8,565 nucleotides of DNA from Alphaproteobacteria bacterium (GTDB lineage Bacteria; Pseudomonadota; Alphaproteobacteria; Sphingomonadales; Sphingomonadaceae): assembly GCA_005882415.1 (NCBI GenBank), contig VBAE01000052.1, forward strand, positions 1 to 8,565, read 5' to 3'. Both the position numbers and the translations under genes were made by a program. Below the pieces are notes generated by a model, which saw only the letters and a program-made list of their open reading frames with translations, was not told the DNA's origin and searched no databases. Below are positions 1-7,432 of the stretch, in pieces (the stretch's first letter is position 1; each line of letters opens with the position of its first letter).

Positions 1-60
1 CAGATGAACGTGCCCGCCCAGCCTATGCCGTAGACTGGGTGCGGCCCCCAGGGGCGCGGG

Positions 61-66
61 GAAGGA
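61..66 (+). promoter_or_regulatory. Ribosome binding site of the DUF4239 gene
   Basis: A GAAGGA stretch lies just upstream of two consecutive ATG codons (70-72 and 73-75). Spacing is 3 nt to the first ATG and 6 nt to the second, so the second is the better-spaced start. The choice changes the protein by one Met only. Confidence 0.6.
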
Positions 67-69
67 TCG

Positions 70-855
70 ATGATGGATGCCTTCTACCGGCAGACCCCTC
101 CCTGGCTGATCACCGTCGTGGTGTTCCTGCTGCTGGTCCTGCTGCTCGGCCTCGGAATCTATCTGAGGCGCCGCAAGATCCTCGGCCGCGGAGAGGACGA
201 CGACGAGCATACGTTCGAGAATATGACCGCGTCGGCGGTTCTCGGCCTGCTCGCCCTTCTTCTCGGCTTCTCCTTCGCGCTCGCGCTCGACCGGTTCGAC
301 GTCCGCCGCTCGATGACGCTGCAGGAAGCCAATTCGATCCGCTCGATGTACATGCGCTCCCAGCTCCTCGAGGACCCGTACCGCGCGCGGATGCGGGCGC
401 TGCTCGAAGGCTATACCGAGCACCGGATCGAGATAGCGGGCGTGGCCGACGAGGACGTCCAGCGGCAGATGTCGGTGAAGACCGAGGCCTATCGCAAGGC
501 GATTTCGGCAACGACGCTGGCGGCGATCCGGCCGATGTACAACACCGAGTTCGGAACCGCCTTCGTCGACAGCCTGAACGACACGCTCAACATCGGCTCG
601 GGCCGCAAGGCGGCGCGGCTGGCGACGATTCCGACCCGGGTGCTGACCATGCTCCTCCTCTACATGGCGATCACCGCGGTGATCATCGGCTTCGTCAAGG
701 ATCAGGGCAAGGGCCGCTGGGCGGCGGCCGTCCTCCTCCTCATGCTCGCCTTGTCCTACGGCCTGATTCTCGACATCGACCAGCCCAACCGCGGCGCCAT
801 CCGCGAAGGGCAGGTGCCGATGCAGGACGTGCTTCGGACCATCCAGAATGGCTGA
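70..855 (+). CDS. DUF4239 (bestrophin-like domain) membrane protein
   Basis: Predicted inner-membrane protein of 261 residues. Four hydrophobic segments are visible at about residues 13-32, 53-73, 190-209 and 217-235, with a long polar region (about 74-188) between the second and third. The segment LLGFSFALALDRFDVRR at the end of TM2, the following EANSI, and the C-terminal ILDIDQPNRGAI followed by a short amphipathic end match what I know of the DUF4239 family, also called bestrophin-like. No function is established for that family; a channel role is suggested only by the distant bestrophin resemblance. The stop overlaps the start of the next membrane-protein gene by 8 nt, so the two are probably co-translated. 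The start is ATG 70 or ATG 73. Family assignment is from pattern recognition, not a search. Confidence 0.85.
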   Translation: MMDAFYRQTPPWLITVVVFLLLVLLLGLGIYLRRRKILGRGEDDDEHTFENMTASAVLGLLALLLGFSFALALDRFDVRRSMTLQEANSIRSMYMRSQLLEDPYRARMRALLEGYTEHRIEIAGVADEDVQRQMSVKTEAYRKAISATTLAAIRPMYNTEFGTAFVDSLNDTLNIGSGRKAARLATIPTRVLTMLLLYMAITAVIIGFVKDQGKGRWAAAVLLLMLALSYGLILDIDQPNRGAIREGQVPMQDVLRTIQNG

Positions 856-1519
856 GCTCACCCGCGCACCCCGAAGTCGGCTGAAGCTGCTCGCCCTCGC
901 CGGCTTCAGCGGCTTCGCCTTCCTGGTGCCCCTGCTCCTCATCATCCTGGTGCTTCAGCGCGGCGTCGGGTTCGTCGGCAAGCTGGCCAGGCCGCTCGCC
1001 AACCTCTTCCCCGACAGCACCTTCGGAATCGGCCCGCAGACGCTGGTCGGCCTCGCCATCCTGGTCATCTTCTCCTTCGGCGCCGGCTTCCTCGCCCACA
1101 CCCGGGCCGGCCGGTCCTTGTTCAACGCGCTCGGCGGGACGGTGGTGGGCGCATTGCCGCAATTCGTCGCGGCCCGGGCGATCAGCCGAATGCTCGATCC
1201 GGACCAGGCGGACATCGTCGTCGTGCTCGTTCCCATCGGCCCGCGCTGGGCGATCGGCTTCTCCTTCGGGCCCCTGGATGGCCCCTGGGCCAGCGTCTAT
1301 CTGCCGAGCGCTCCCCGCTGCACTTCGGGCTCCGTCTCCTTCTGCCGCCCGTGCGACATCCACCCCCTCGACATCGACGTCGTCACCGCCGTCCGGTTGA
1401 TGCGCCGATTGGGCGAAGGCGCGGAGGAGGTGCTTCCTGGCCTGGTGCTGCCGAATGCGGAGCCAACTACTACCGTCATTGCGAGCGAAGCGAAGCAATC
1501 CAGTGGGGCTCCGACGTAG
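848..1519 (+). CDS. DUF502 family membrane protein with repeat-encoded C-terminus
   Basis: Predicted inner-membrane protein of 223 residues. Two hydrophobic segments lie at about residues 17-37 and 64-84. They are followed by a soluble domain with the DUF502 signature: VPIGPRWAIGFSFG, then VYLPSAPRCTSGSVSF, then the LDIDVVTAVRLMRRLGEG segment. DUF502 proteins have no settled biochemical role. The ATG overlaps the end of the DUF4239 gene (ATGGCTGA), indicating translational coupling. Residues 209-223 (TVIASEAKQSSGAPT) and the TAG stop are encoded inside an 86-bp palindromic repeat that starts at 1473. The natural end of the gene has therefore probably been replaced or extended by the repeat. 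The conserved domain is complete before that point, so the protein may still work. Confidence 0.85.
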   Translation: MAELTRAPRSRLKLLALAGFSGFAFLVPLLLIILVLQRGVGFVGKLARPLANLFPDSTFGIGPQTLVGLAILVIFSFGAGFLAHTRAGRSLFNALGGTVVGALPQFVAARAISRMLDPDQADIVVVLVPIGPRWAIGFSFGPLDGPWASVYLPSAPRCTSGSVSFCRPCDIHPLDIDVVTAVRLMRRLGEGAEEVLPGLVLPNAEPTTTVIASEAKQSSGAPT

Positions 1520-1558
1520 AACTGGATTGCCGCGTCGCTTCGCTCCTCGCAATGACGG
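1473..1558. repeat. 86-bp palindromic interspersed repeat, copy 1
   Basis: The element starts CCGTCATTGCGAGCGAAGCG and ends with the near-complement CGCTCCTCGCAATGACGG, with a 17-nt central loop (1505-1521). The arms are unequal (32 and 37 nt), so pairing leaves a small bulge. It lies between two convergent genes: it holds the stop of the DUF502 gene and abuts the stop of the DUF481 gene at 1559. A strong RNA hairpin here could separate convergent transcripts, but no T-tract follows, so it is not a textbook intrinsic terminator. The same arms occur at 7613-7698. Elements with these arms are common dispersed repeats in alphaproteobacterial genomes, and their translations (VIASEAKQS, SLRAKRSNP) are a known annotation nuisance; that statement is from memory. 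Confidence 0.9.
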
Positions 1559-2428
1559 CTAGAAATCATAGATGACCGTGACCTTCGAATAGGTCTCCAG
1601 CTTCTCCCGTCCCTCCGGCGGGTCCGTCTCCAGCTCGGCGGTGAACGACAGGCGGAGCGCGAAGTCTCCGTACAGGTCCGACGTGATCGCGGACGTCGCC
1701 GCGGCGCTGTTATTCTCGCCGTCCAGCACCCCGTCGACATTCTGGCTGAACCTCAGCGTATCGGTCAGCTTCCAGGCGAAGCGGGTTCGGGCGAACAGGC
1801 CGAAGGTGTTGGAATTGGGCTCGCCGACGAAATGGGTCTGGCGAAGCACCGGGCCGGCCATCGCGTCCCACGTCGCCCTCGGCCCCTTCAATATCTGATA
1901 GCCCATGCCGGCCGCCTCGCCGGTCCTCCGGCCGATGCCCTGGAAGCGGTCGCGCTCGTAGCGCACGCCGGCGAAGGCGAACCAGCCGGCCGATCCGAAA
2001 TTGCGCCTGGCCGTATAATTGCCGAACAGCCGCTCGGTGGTCCGCTGGCCGTTCTCCTCCTTGATGTCGACCTTGAGGTCGAGATTGTGGACCCAGCGCA
2101 GCCCCTGCCGCTTCATCGCCAGCGCCCCGGTCACTCCCCATTCCTCGGTATTGCCGGTCGACAAATAACCCCCGAGCTCGACCTCGCCGGTAAAGCCCTC
2201 GACGAAGCCGGCCCTGGTCACCCGCGCCTTCTCGTCAGCCTCGATCTTCGCAAGCAGCTTGTCGATCGCGGCGATCGACTCGGGGTACATGCGCTTGGCG
2301 ACGTCGATCACAGTCTTGCGCTCGTCGGCATGCGCCTCGCGGATCATCGGCCCAAGGCTCGCCGGCAGCTTCTGCGCCGCGGCGGGAGAGGACAGGAGCA
2401 GGAGCAGCGCTAAGAGCCGCTTCCCCAT
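1559..2428 (-). CDS. DUF481 family outer-membrane beta-barrel protein
   Basis: Exported protein of 289 residues. A signal peptide with Lys-Arg at 3-4 and a Leu-rich core is cleaved near Ala18/Gln19 (PAAAQ). A charged, probably helical segment (about 24-72) follows. From about residue 80 come alternating amphipathic strands starting GEVELGGYLSTGNTEEWG, the classic start of a DUF481 (YdiY-like) barrel. The chain ends VTVIYDF; a C-terminal Phe is the usual signal for barrel insertion by the BAM complex. The substrate is unknown. It is the last gene of the minus-strand run: its ATG lies 4 nt beyond the stop of the porin pseudogene, so it depends on the upstream operon promoter and could suffer polarity from the porin break. 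The stop abuts the palindromic repeat. Confidence 0.88.
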   Translation of the reverse strand: MGKRLLALLLLLSSPAAAQKLPASLGPMIREAHADERKTVIDVAKRMYPESIAAIDKLLAKIEADEKARVTRAGFVEGFTGEVELGGYLSTGNTEEWGVTGALAMKRQGLRWVHNLDLKVDIKEENGQRTTERLFGNYTARRNFGSAGWFAFAGVRYERDRFQGIGRRTGEAAGMGYQILKGPRATWDAMAGPVLRQTHFVGEPNSNTFGLFARTRFAWKLTDTLRFSQNVDGVLDGENNSAAATSAITSDLYGDFALRLSFTAELETDPPEGREKLETYSKVTVIYDF

Positions 2429-2521
2429 GGCTCTAAAAGTTCACGATCCAGTCGGTGTTGAACACCCAGCCGTCGCCGCCGACCTGCGCGACCAGCGACG
2501 AGCCGCCGATCGGCGAATGGT

Positions 2522-2629
2522 CGAGCTTCAGCGCCTGCACGTTGAACCGCATCTCCTTGCGGCGGAACGGGTAGATGTTCATTCCGATGCCGAGCTCGGT
2601 GGGATCGCCATATTCGCCGAAGATCTTGG
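2522..2629 (-). repeat. 108-bp inverted duplication, original copy
   Basis: On the minus strand this segment encodes KIFGEYGDPTELGIGMNIYP and the following 16 residues, in frame within the porin C-terminal barrel. It makes structural sense there, which marks it as the source copy. Its exact reverse complement occurs at 3653-3760 with 108 of 108 bases identical by direct comparison. The two copies are separated by 1023 bp. Confidence 0.95.
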
Positions 2630-3652
2630 AATAGGTAACATAGGGCTGGAGCACCCGCGGAAGCACCATCGCCGAGGCCTGGAGCGAGAAGCCGTTGTCC
2701 TTGAGCCTCGTCACCGGGATCGTGCCGATCACCTGCAAGTCGTTGACCTTGCGGAAATAATATTCACCTTCCAGGTGGAAGCCGTGATATTTCAGGCCCG
2801 CGTTCAGGGCCACCATCTGGTAGGTCGCCTTCTGGACCTTGCCGCCGGTTCCGAACGGGTCTGGGCTGAACAGCAGGGTGCCGTCGGAGAGGCGGATTTG
2901 GCTGTTCTCGAAATCGTCGATGTCGGGCTGGCCCTGGGCGTCCTCGCGGCTTCGCGTGTAATGGGCGCCGACCAGGGTGGCGAGCTCCTGATGGTCCTCG
3001 AAATCGCCCATTCCGGCGGCGGGGCCGAATTCGCCGGTGGTCGGCATCCACCAGATCGCGCCGGACATGGTGTTGAACTTGGCGTCCAGTTCCTGCGAGC
3101 TGACCCCGAGCTGGGCGAGGTTGTTGGCCAGCGCGAAGCGGTATTTGAGGCCCTTTAGCACCTCGCCCTGGATGTCGATCCCGGTCGAATAGGAGCCGCG
3201 GAAGAATTCGTCGGCCATGATCCGGTTGTCGTTCCGGAGCCAGTTGGGGAAGGTGTAGTTGGTCGTCCGCGTCGTCGGCAGCGGCATCACGCCCACCGTG
3301 ACGATCGCCTTGTCGCTGAACCTGTACTGGAAGTAGCCGCCGAGAACGACCTGCGCGCCCTCGCCCATTTGCGGGTTCGAGGTCCAGAAGAAGAAATAAT
3401 AACGGAAATTGGGGTCGAACAGCCAGCCTTTGAAGTTCCAGCTCAGCTTCTGGAACTGGAGGTCCTGGCGGACGTCCTGGAGGTTCTTGGTCCGGCCGAA
3501 GCTGTCGACATAGGTCGGGTCGAGCCCCTTCTGGTTGAGGTAGCGCGCATAAGCGTAGACGCCGGCGCCGAGTTCGCCATGCTCGCCGCGGACCAGGACG
3601 AAGCCCTTGCCCGGCTCGTATTTGCCCCATTCGGTCCGCTGGCTGTCGTCTA

Positions 3653-3760
3653 CCAAGATCTTCGGCGAATATGGCGATCCCACCGAGCTCGGCATCGGAA
3701 TGAACATCTACCCGTTCCGCCGCAAGGAGATGCGGTTCAACGTGCAGGCGCTGAAGCTCG
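3653..3760 (+). repeat. 108-bp inverted duplication, inserted copy
   Basis: Perfect reverse complement of 2522-2629, lying between the signal-peptide part and the barrel part of the same porin gene. On the plus strand it still reads KIFGEYGDPTELGIG, antisense to the gene that contains it. One boundary (3753-3769) carries GAAGCTCG twice in tandem, so short homology may have guided the switch. In frame with the barrel it contributes a TAG at 3708-3710. If it replaced native sequence, frame arithmetic requires the lost piece to have a length of 3n+2 (for example 107 or 110 nt). Confidence 0.95.
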
Positions 3761-3904
3761 CGAAGCTCGGCCGCCGCCTGGGCCTCGTCGGCCGCCGGGT
3801 CGGGCGCGGGCGTTCCCTCCACCTCTACCGGGGCGGGCTGGTCCGGCGTCTCCGCGGCAAGCGCCGGTGCCGCCGCCGACGCGAGCAATGCCGCAACCAC
3901 CCAC

Positions 3905-5005
3905 TTATGAAGCATTCGCTCTCTCCCAGGCGCGAACGCGGAGGCGCGCCGCGTCGAACAGTCGTTCGTAATTTCCCATCGTGATCGCGGCCTGCGTCGC
4001 CGGCCTGAGCCGGCCGAAGACGGGGCCCCACATCTCGTAGACCTTGAGGTCGGTCGCGAGGTCCGGCGGCGCGACATTGTCGGTGCCGAACAGGAAGCGG
4101 TCGGGGTGGCGCTCGAAGGCCGCCGCCACCCGCTCGATCGACTGCGGCGAGGACAGCGCATATTTGGCGACTTCGTCCCAGCTGATGTCGAAATAGAGGT
4201 TGCTGAAGCGCGGGTCGGCGAGCAGGCTCTCGATCAGTTCGAGATGCCCGGCGGGACGCTGGGCCGAGTCGGTGCCGGCCTGGGCGGGGATGGGCTGAAC
4301 GACCCGGCCGAGCCCGGTGTGCGCCCAGATGATCGTGGTCTTGGGGTGGCGCAGAAGCAGGTCGCGCATTTGGGCGAAATAGAGCGGGAGCTGGTTGCCC
4401 TTGGTGAAGGGCATGTCGATGTCGCAATGGACGATCGCGACCAGGCCCGCTTCGCCGGCGAAGTCGAGGATCCGGTCGAGCGCCGGGTCGGTCAGGCTCG
4501 CAGTCTCGCCGGCGACCTTGCCGGAGACGAACTCCTTGTGGATGCTGAACTCGCCGATTCCGCTGAACACGCCCGGGAAGATCTGGAGCACCCGCTTGAT
4601 ATGGTCGGCGGCGTACATGTCGGCCGGGTTGAAGCCGGTGATCATCGGATCGAGCCGCGCCCGGTCCTCCGGCGGCAGCGACAGATAGCCGGTGGCGATC
4701 ATCGCGTCGGTGAAGGAGTAATAATAAAGCGAGGCGTCGGTCTGCAGGTAATAGGTCGGCGCGTAATCGCCGCTGTTCGGGTAGGACCAGGTCTGCTGCA
4801 GCGGGATTCCGAACACGGTCGAGCGTTTGACGGTCGTCCCCATCATCGCGACATATTGCCGCATCGTCAGCCCGCGCTGGACGTAGTTGGTGAGGTGGAA
4901 ATGGCTGTCGTTGAACAGCCATCCCGGCGGGGGCGGCGCTGCAGCACCGGGGGCTGCCCAGAGCGCGAGGGCCGCCGCTGCGGCGAACAGGGCGGGCCCC
5001 CGCAT
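3905..5005 (-). CDS. Exported amidohydrolase (amidohydrolase-2 type, TIM-barrel metal-dependent hydrolase)
   Basis: Predicted periplasmic metal-dependent hydrolase of 366 residues. A signal peptide with Arg2 and an Ala-rich core ends near AAA23. Mature-domain metal and catalytic motifs follow in the usual order: HxH in NDSHFH (His35, His37), GEF (Glu152), VAIVHCD (His193), IIWAHTGLGR (His229) and FLFGTDN (Asp309). This set fits the amidohydrolase-2 family (PF04909), whose members hydrolyse or decarboxylate cyclic and aromatic acids and lactones; the substrate here cannot be read from sequence. I chose ATG 5005 because it gives a clean signal peptide and lies 8 nt after the glutaminase stop; the open frame extends upstream to 5368 but overlaps the glutaminase. 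The ribosome site is weak, suggesting translational coupling. The TAA stop overlaps the porin ATG by 11 nt. Confidence 0.88.
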   Translation of the reverse strand: MRGPALFAAAAALALWAAPGAAAPPPPGWLFNDSHFHLTNYVQRGLTMRQYVAMMGTTVKRSTVFGIPLQQTWSYPNSGDYAPTYYLQTDASLYYYSFTDAMIATGYLSLPPEDRARLDPMITGFNPADMYAADHIKRVLQIFPGVFSGIGEFSIHKEFVSGKVAGETASLTDPALDRILDFAGEAGLVAIVHCDIDMPFTKGNQLPLYFAQMRDLLLRHPKTTIIWAHTGLGRVVQPIPAQAGTDSAQRPAGHLELIESLLADPRFSNLYFDISWDEVAKYALSSPQSIERVAAAFERHPDRFLFGTDNVAPPDLATDLKVYEMWGPVFGRLRPATQAAITMGNYERLFDAARLRVRAWERANAS

Positions 5006-5013
5006 CGTTACGC

Positions 5014-6081
5014 TCAGTCGAACTGGGCGTAGGGGTTGGCGTTGAGCGCCCGGACGATGTCGGTGATCGCGCGCTGGCCGCGGACGCTGTTGCCGGCCGC
5101 GTCCAATGGCGGCGCGAAGGTGCCGATTCCGAACTTGCCGGGCGCGACCCCGACGAGGCCGCCGCCGACTCCGCTCTTGGTCGGAAGGCCGGTGTGGAAC
5201 AGCCACTTGCCGCTGTCGTCGTACATGCCGGCGGTCGACATGATCGCGAGCAGGCCGGGGACGTGGCTCCTGTCCAGCACCTGCTTGCCCGTCACCGGGT
5301 TGCGTCCGCCGAACGCAAGCGTCGCGCCCATCACCGCCAGGTCGTGGGCCGACACGTTGATCGAGCATTGCCGCGTGTAGAGGTCGACGGCGACCGCCGG
5401 GTCCATCGGGAAGCGCTCATAAGCGGACATCAGCGCGCTGATCGCCCGGTTGCGCTGGTTGGTGTCGCCTTCGGACTTGTAGACCGGCTGGTTGACGTCG
5501 AGCTGCCGCCCGGCGCAGTCGGAGTGGAATTGGAGGATCTTCGCCCACACTTCGTCGGGCGACGAGCCCTTGACGTTGCCCACGGTCGCGATCGCGCCCG
5601 GGTTGACGAACGGGTTCATCTCCTTGCCGCGATATTGCTCGACGGCGGTGATCGAGTTGAACACCTGGCCGGTCGCGTCGACGCCGACCGAGTCCTCGAT
5701 CTTCTGGTCGCCCGATTCCTGCATGACGAGGGCGGCGGTGAAGACCTTGGAGATCGACTGGATCGAGAAGAGCTGCTTCGAATCGCCGACCTCGTAGACC
5801 TTGCCGTCCTGGCCGGCGACGGCGATTCCGAAGAAGGCGGAGGAGACCTCGGCCAAAGCCGGGATATAGTCGGCGTTCTTTCCTTCCTGCAGGCCGAGAT
5901 AGCGGCCATGGGCGGCGTTGATCGCGGTCTGGATCGCGTTGGCGCCGGGGGCGAGCATGTTGCGCTTCTGCGCCTGCGCCGGGGAGGCCAAGGCGAGAGC
6001 ACCGCCGCCCGCGGCGAGGCCCGCCGCTCCGGTTGCAAGGGTCGCCATGATGGAGCGGCGGCTGAGGATCAGTTCGGACAT
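5014..6081 (-). CDS. glsA: Tat-exported serine-dependent glutaminase
   Basis: Glutaminase converting L-glutamine to L-glutamate and ammonia; 355 residues, about 40 longer than typical bacterial enzymes because of an N-terminal export signal. A twin-arginine motif SRRSIM (residues 7-12) is followed by a Gly/Ala-rich segment and an AQA|Q cleavage site near residue 37, so the enzyme should be exported folded to the periplasm. The beta-lactamase-like catalytic fold is shown by SIQSISKVF (Ser109 and Lys112 of the SxxK motif), NPFVNPGAIA (156-165), SEGDTNQRNRA, YTRQCSI and KSGVGGGLVGVAPGKFGI. These match the glutaminase family (PF04960) closely, and all motifs I looked for are present. ATG 6081 has AAGGGAAAAG upstream. 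It follows the DcaP-like porin gene by 31 nt and precedes the amidohydrolase by 8 nt. Exported glutaminases of this family are less common than cytoplasmic ones. Confidence 0.93.
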   Translation of the reverse strand: MSELILSRRSIMATLATGAAGLAAGGGALALASPAQAQKRNMLAPGANAIQTAINAAHGRYLGLQEGKNADYIPALAEVSSAFFGIAVAGQDGKVYEVGDSKQLFSIQSISKVFTAALVMQESGDQKIEDSVGVDATGQVFNSITAVEQYRGKEMNPFVNPGAIATVGNVKGSSPDEVWAKILQFHSDCAGRQLDVNQPVYKSEGDTNQRNRAISALMSAYERFPMDPAVAVDLYTRQCSINVSAHDLAVMGATLAFGGRNPVTGKQVLDRSHVPGLLAIMSTAGMYDDSGKWLFHTGLPTKSGVGGGLVGVAPGKFGIGTFAPPLDAAGNSVRGQRAITDIVRALNANPYAQFD

Positions 6082-6112
6082 ATCTTCTTTTCCCTTCGCG
6101 ATTGTGCCGGCG

Positions 6113-7432
6113 TCAGCGCCCCCAGATGTCCTTGCTCGAGAAGGACACTTTGAAGGTGAACTGGGCTCTCAAATCGGTGCCCTTGTTGCCGTCATTGTCG
6201 GTGCGCTGGCCCCATTGCAGCTCGGCGCCGGTCAGGATCCGCGGGTCGGGCGCCCAGAGCAGGTTGGTCGAGGCATATTCGCCCTTGTGGAAGGCGGTCG
6301 GGTCCTGGAAGTTGGTGTTGTTGACCTCGGTGAAGCTGTAGCCGATCGCGGTGCTGAGTTCCGGCGTCCACTGCAGGTCGACATAAGCGGTGATTCCGAG
6401 CAGCGGCACCGCTTCCGCCGAGAGGATCTCGTTGAGCGGCGGCGACGGCGGCGGCGGGAAGATCGGCGGCGCCGGGAACAGGGCCGCGTTCGGCGCCAGG
6501 TCCATGCCGCCGTCGTTCATGTAGCTGGCGATGCCGTCGCCATAGACCGCGCCCAGGCGGAAGGTCGCGAGCGACCATTTGAACGAGCCGCCCAAATTGA
6601 GGCCCCAGCCGAACTTGCTCCCGCTCGGCTCATTGTCCGGCGTTCCCAGCGTATCGAAGCCGATCTTGCGGGCGAGGCCGGAGAGCTGAACATGGCCCCA
6701 GGGGGCGTCGTAGCGGACCATCAGGGTGAGGTCCGGAAGCTCCTCATTGGGCCGCAAATTGGTCGCGAGCTCCGGGTCGATCAGGCGGATCGAGCCCGGG
6801 TCGATGTCGTTGCTCGGCACTTCCAGTGCGCCGGCCATGGTCCAGCCGTTGCTCTGGTGGGTGAAGCGGACCTGCGGGTTGCGCACGAACACCATGCCCG
6901 GCGGCCCCCAATATTCGACCACGTTCGGGAACAGGTCGCCGTCCATGAACAGGCTGTTGGTCTGGCCGGCGAGGATCGGGCCCCAGCGGCCATAAGCGTG
7001 GCGGAGCCGCGGAGTGGTCTTGCCCGCATCGCCGCCGACTCCGAAGAAGTCGAACTCGACCTTCACCTCATAGGGCCTGCCCGCCAGGAAGCCGCCGGCC
7101 TTGACGCCCAGGCGCGACTGCTTGACGCTGAGGATCGACTGGCCGTCGCTGCCATACTGCCCCTTGGTGGTGGGGATGCGAGACGGGCGAAGCGCCGCTT
7201 CCCAATCGGGGTTCACCCGGTCGAAATCCTGGATTCCGTCGAACTGGGCGAAGCCGTAGATTTCGAGGCTGTGGCTGTCCTCGGTGCTGCCGCCGCCCTC
7301 GGGCTCCGCGGGCAGCGGAGCGGCTTCGGGGGCTTCGGCGGCCGGAACGTCGGCGGCCATTGCGCCTGAATCTGCGGTCACCACCGGGGAAGTCCCCAAC
7401 AGGGCGGATGCGGCTAAGGTCAAAACGTCCAT
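6113..7432 (-). CDS. DcaP-like outer-membrane porin
   Basis: Predicted outer-membrane channel of 439 residues and first gene of the minus-strand run. After a hydrophobic N-terminus there is an Ala/Pro/Glu-rich linker (about 21-56). A barrel region follows, starting EIYGFAQFDGIQDFDRVNPD and including KQSRLGVKAGG and many alternating strands. The YGFAQFDGIQDF start and the later SRLGVKA resemble DcaP-family trimeric porins, which take up dicarboxylates and similar negatively charged molecules. A Pro-rich stretch (FPAPPIFPPPPSPP, about 319-332) looks like a long surface loop. The chain ends IWGR, not the usual aromatic residue. Start: ATG 7432 has GAGGGG at 7 nt spacing. The in-frame TTG at 7447 would add MRGFN, giving the signal peptide the positive charge it otherwise lacks, and has GAGAG 8 nt upstream. 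I cannot decide between them. Confidence 0.82.
   Translation of the reverse strand: MDVLTLAASALLGTSPVVTADSGAMAADVPAAEAPEAAPLPAEPEGGGSTEDSHSLEIYGFAQFDGIQDFDRVNPDWEAALRPSRIPTTKGQYGSDGQSILSVKQSRLGVKAGGFLAGRPYEVKVEFDFFGVGGDAGKTTPRLRHAYGRWGPILAGQTNSLFMDGDLFPNVVEYWGPPGMVFVRNPQVRFTHQSNGWTMAGALEVPSNDIDPGSIRLIDPELATNLRPNEELPDLTLMVRYDAPWGHVQLSGLARKIGFDTLGTPDNEPSGSKFGWGLNLGGSFKWSLATFRLGAVYGDGIASYMNDGGMDLAPNAALFPAPPIFPPPPSPPLNEILSAEAVPLLGITAYVDLQWTPELSTAIGYSFTEVNNTNFQDPTAFHKGEYASTNLLWAPDPRILTGAELQWGQRTDNDGNKGTDLRAQFTFKVSFSSKDIWGR

Larger units (their letters stand above)
2433..3915 (-). pseudogene. OprO/OprP-like porin gene, broken by an inverted duplication
   Basis: Two parts of one porin gene are visible. 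The 5' part starts at ATG 3915, preceded by GGGAGAG with 5 nt spacing. It encodes a signal peptide (MLHKWVVAALLASAAAPALA), a Pro/Ala/Glu-rich linker and the start of a helical segment ending AAELR near residue 52. The 3' part, from about 3652 to the TAG at 2433, encodes the barrel. It starts VDDSQRTEWGKYEPGKGFVL, runs about 406 residues of alternating strands and ends DWIVNF with terminal Phe. This resembles the phosphate-selective porin O/P family. Between them sits a 108-bp inverted copy of the gene's own 3' region (3653-3760). It puts the two parts in different frames and places TAG immediately upstream of an internal ATG (3707). Translation from that ATG would give a 424-residue protein with no signal peptide, so I treat it as non-functional, unless the break is a sequencing or assembly error. 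The 5' end overlaps the amidohydrolase stop by 11 nt. Confidence 0.8.

Noticed and set aside
1..33. Tail of an upstream gene (frame 1, ending MP then TAG at 31-33)
   Set aside because: Only ten codons are visible and nothing in them is recognisable, so coding cannot be supported.
1473..1558. Intrinsic transcription terminator
   Set aside because: The hairpin is strong, but there is no T-tract on either side, and the same element also occurs in a divergent region where no terminator is needed.
2259..3158. Plus-strand open frame (299 codons) across the DUF481 and porin genes
   Set aside because: Antisense shadow of real barrel-protein genes; its apparent match to another frame near 3653-3760 is explained by the inverted duplication.
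2433..3707. A 424-residue porin starting at ATG 3707
   Set aside because: This start lies in the inverted duplicate, directly after a TAG, and yields no signal peptide; the true start is at 3915.
2522..3760. Phase-variable invertible switch using the 108-bp inverted repeats
   Set aside because: Flipping the 1023-bp interval does not join the signal peptide to the barrel in either orientation, and no recombinase gene is nearby, so a switching role is not supported.
5918..7369. Long plus-strand open frame (483 codons) opposite the porin and glutaminase genes
   Set aside because: It lies antisense to two well-supported genes, has an Arg/Ala/Glu-rich composition typical of GC-rich shadow frames, and shows no recognisable domain.
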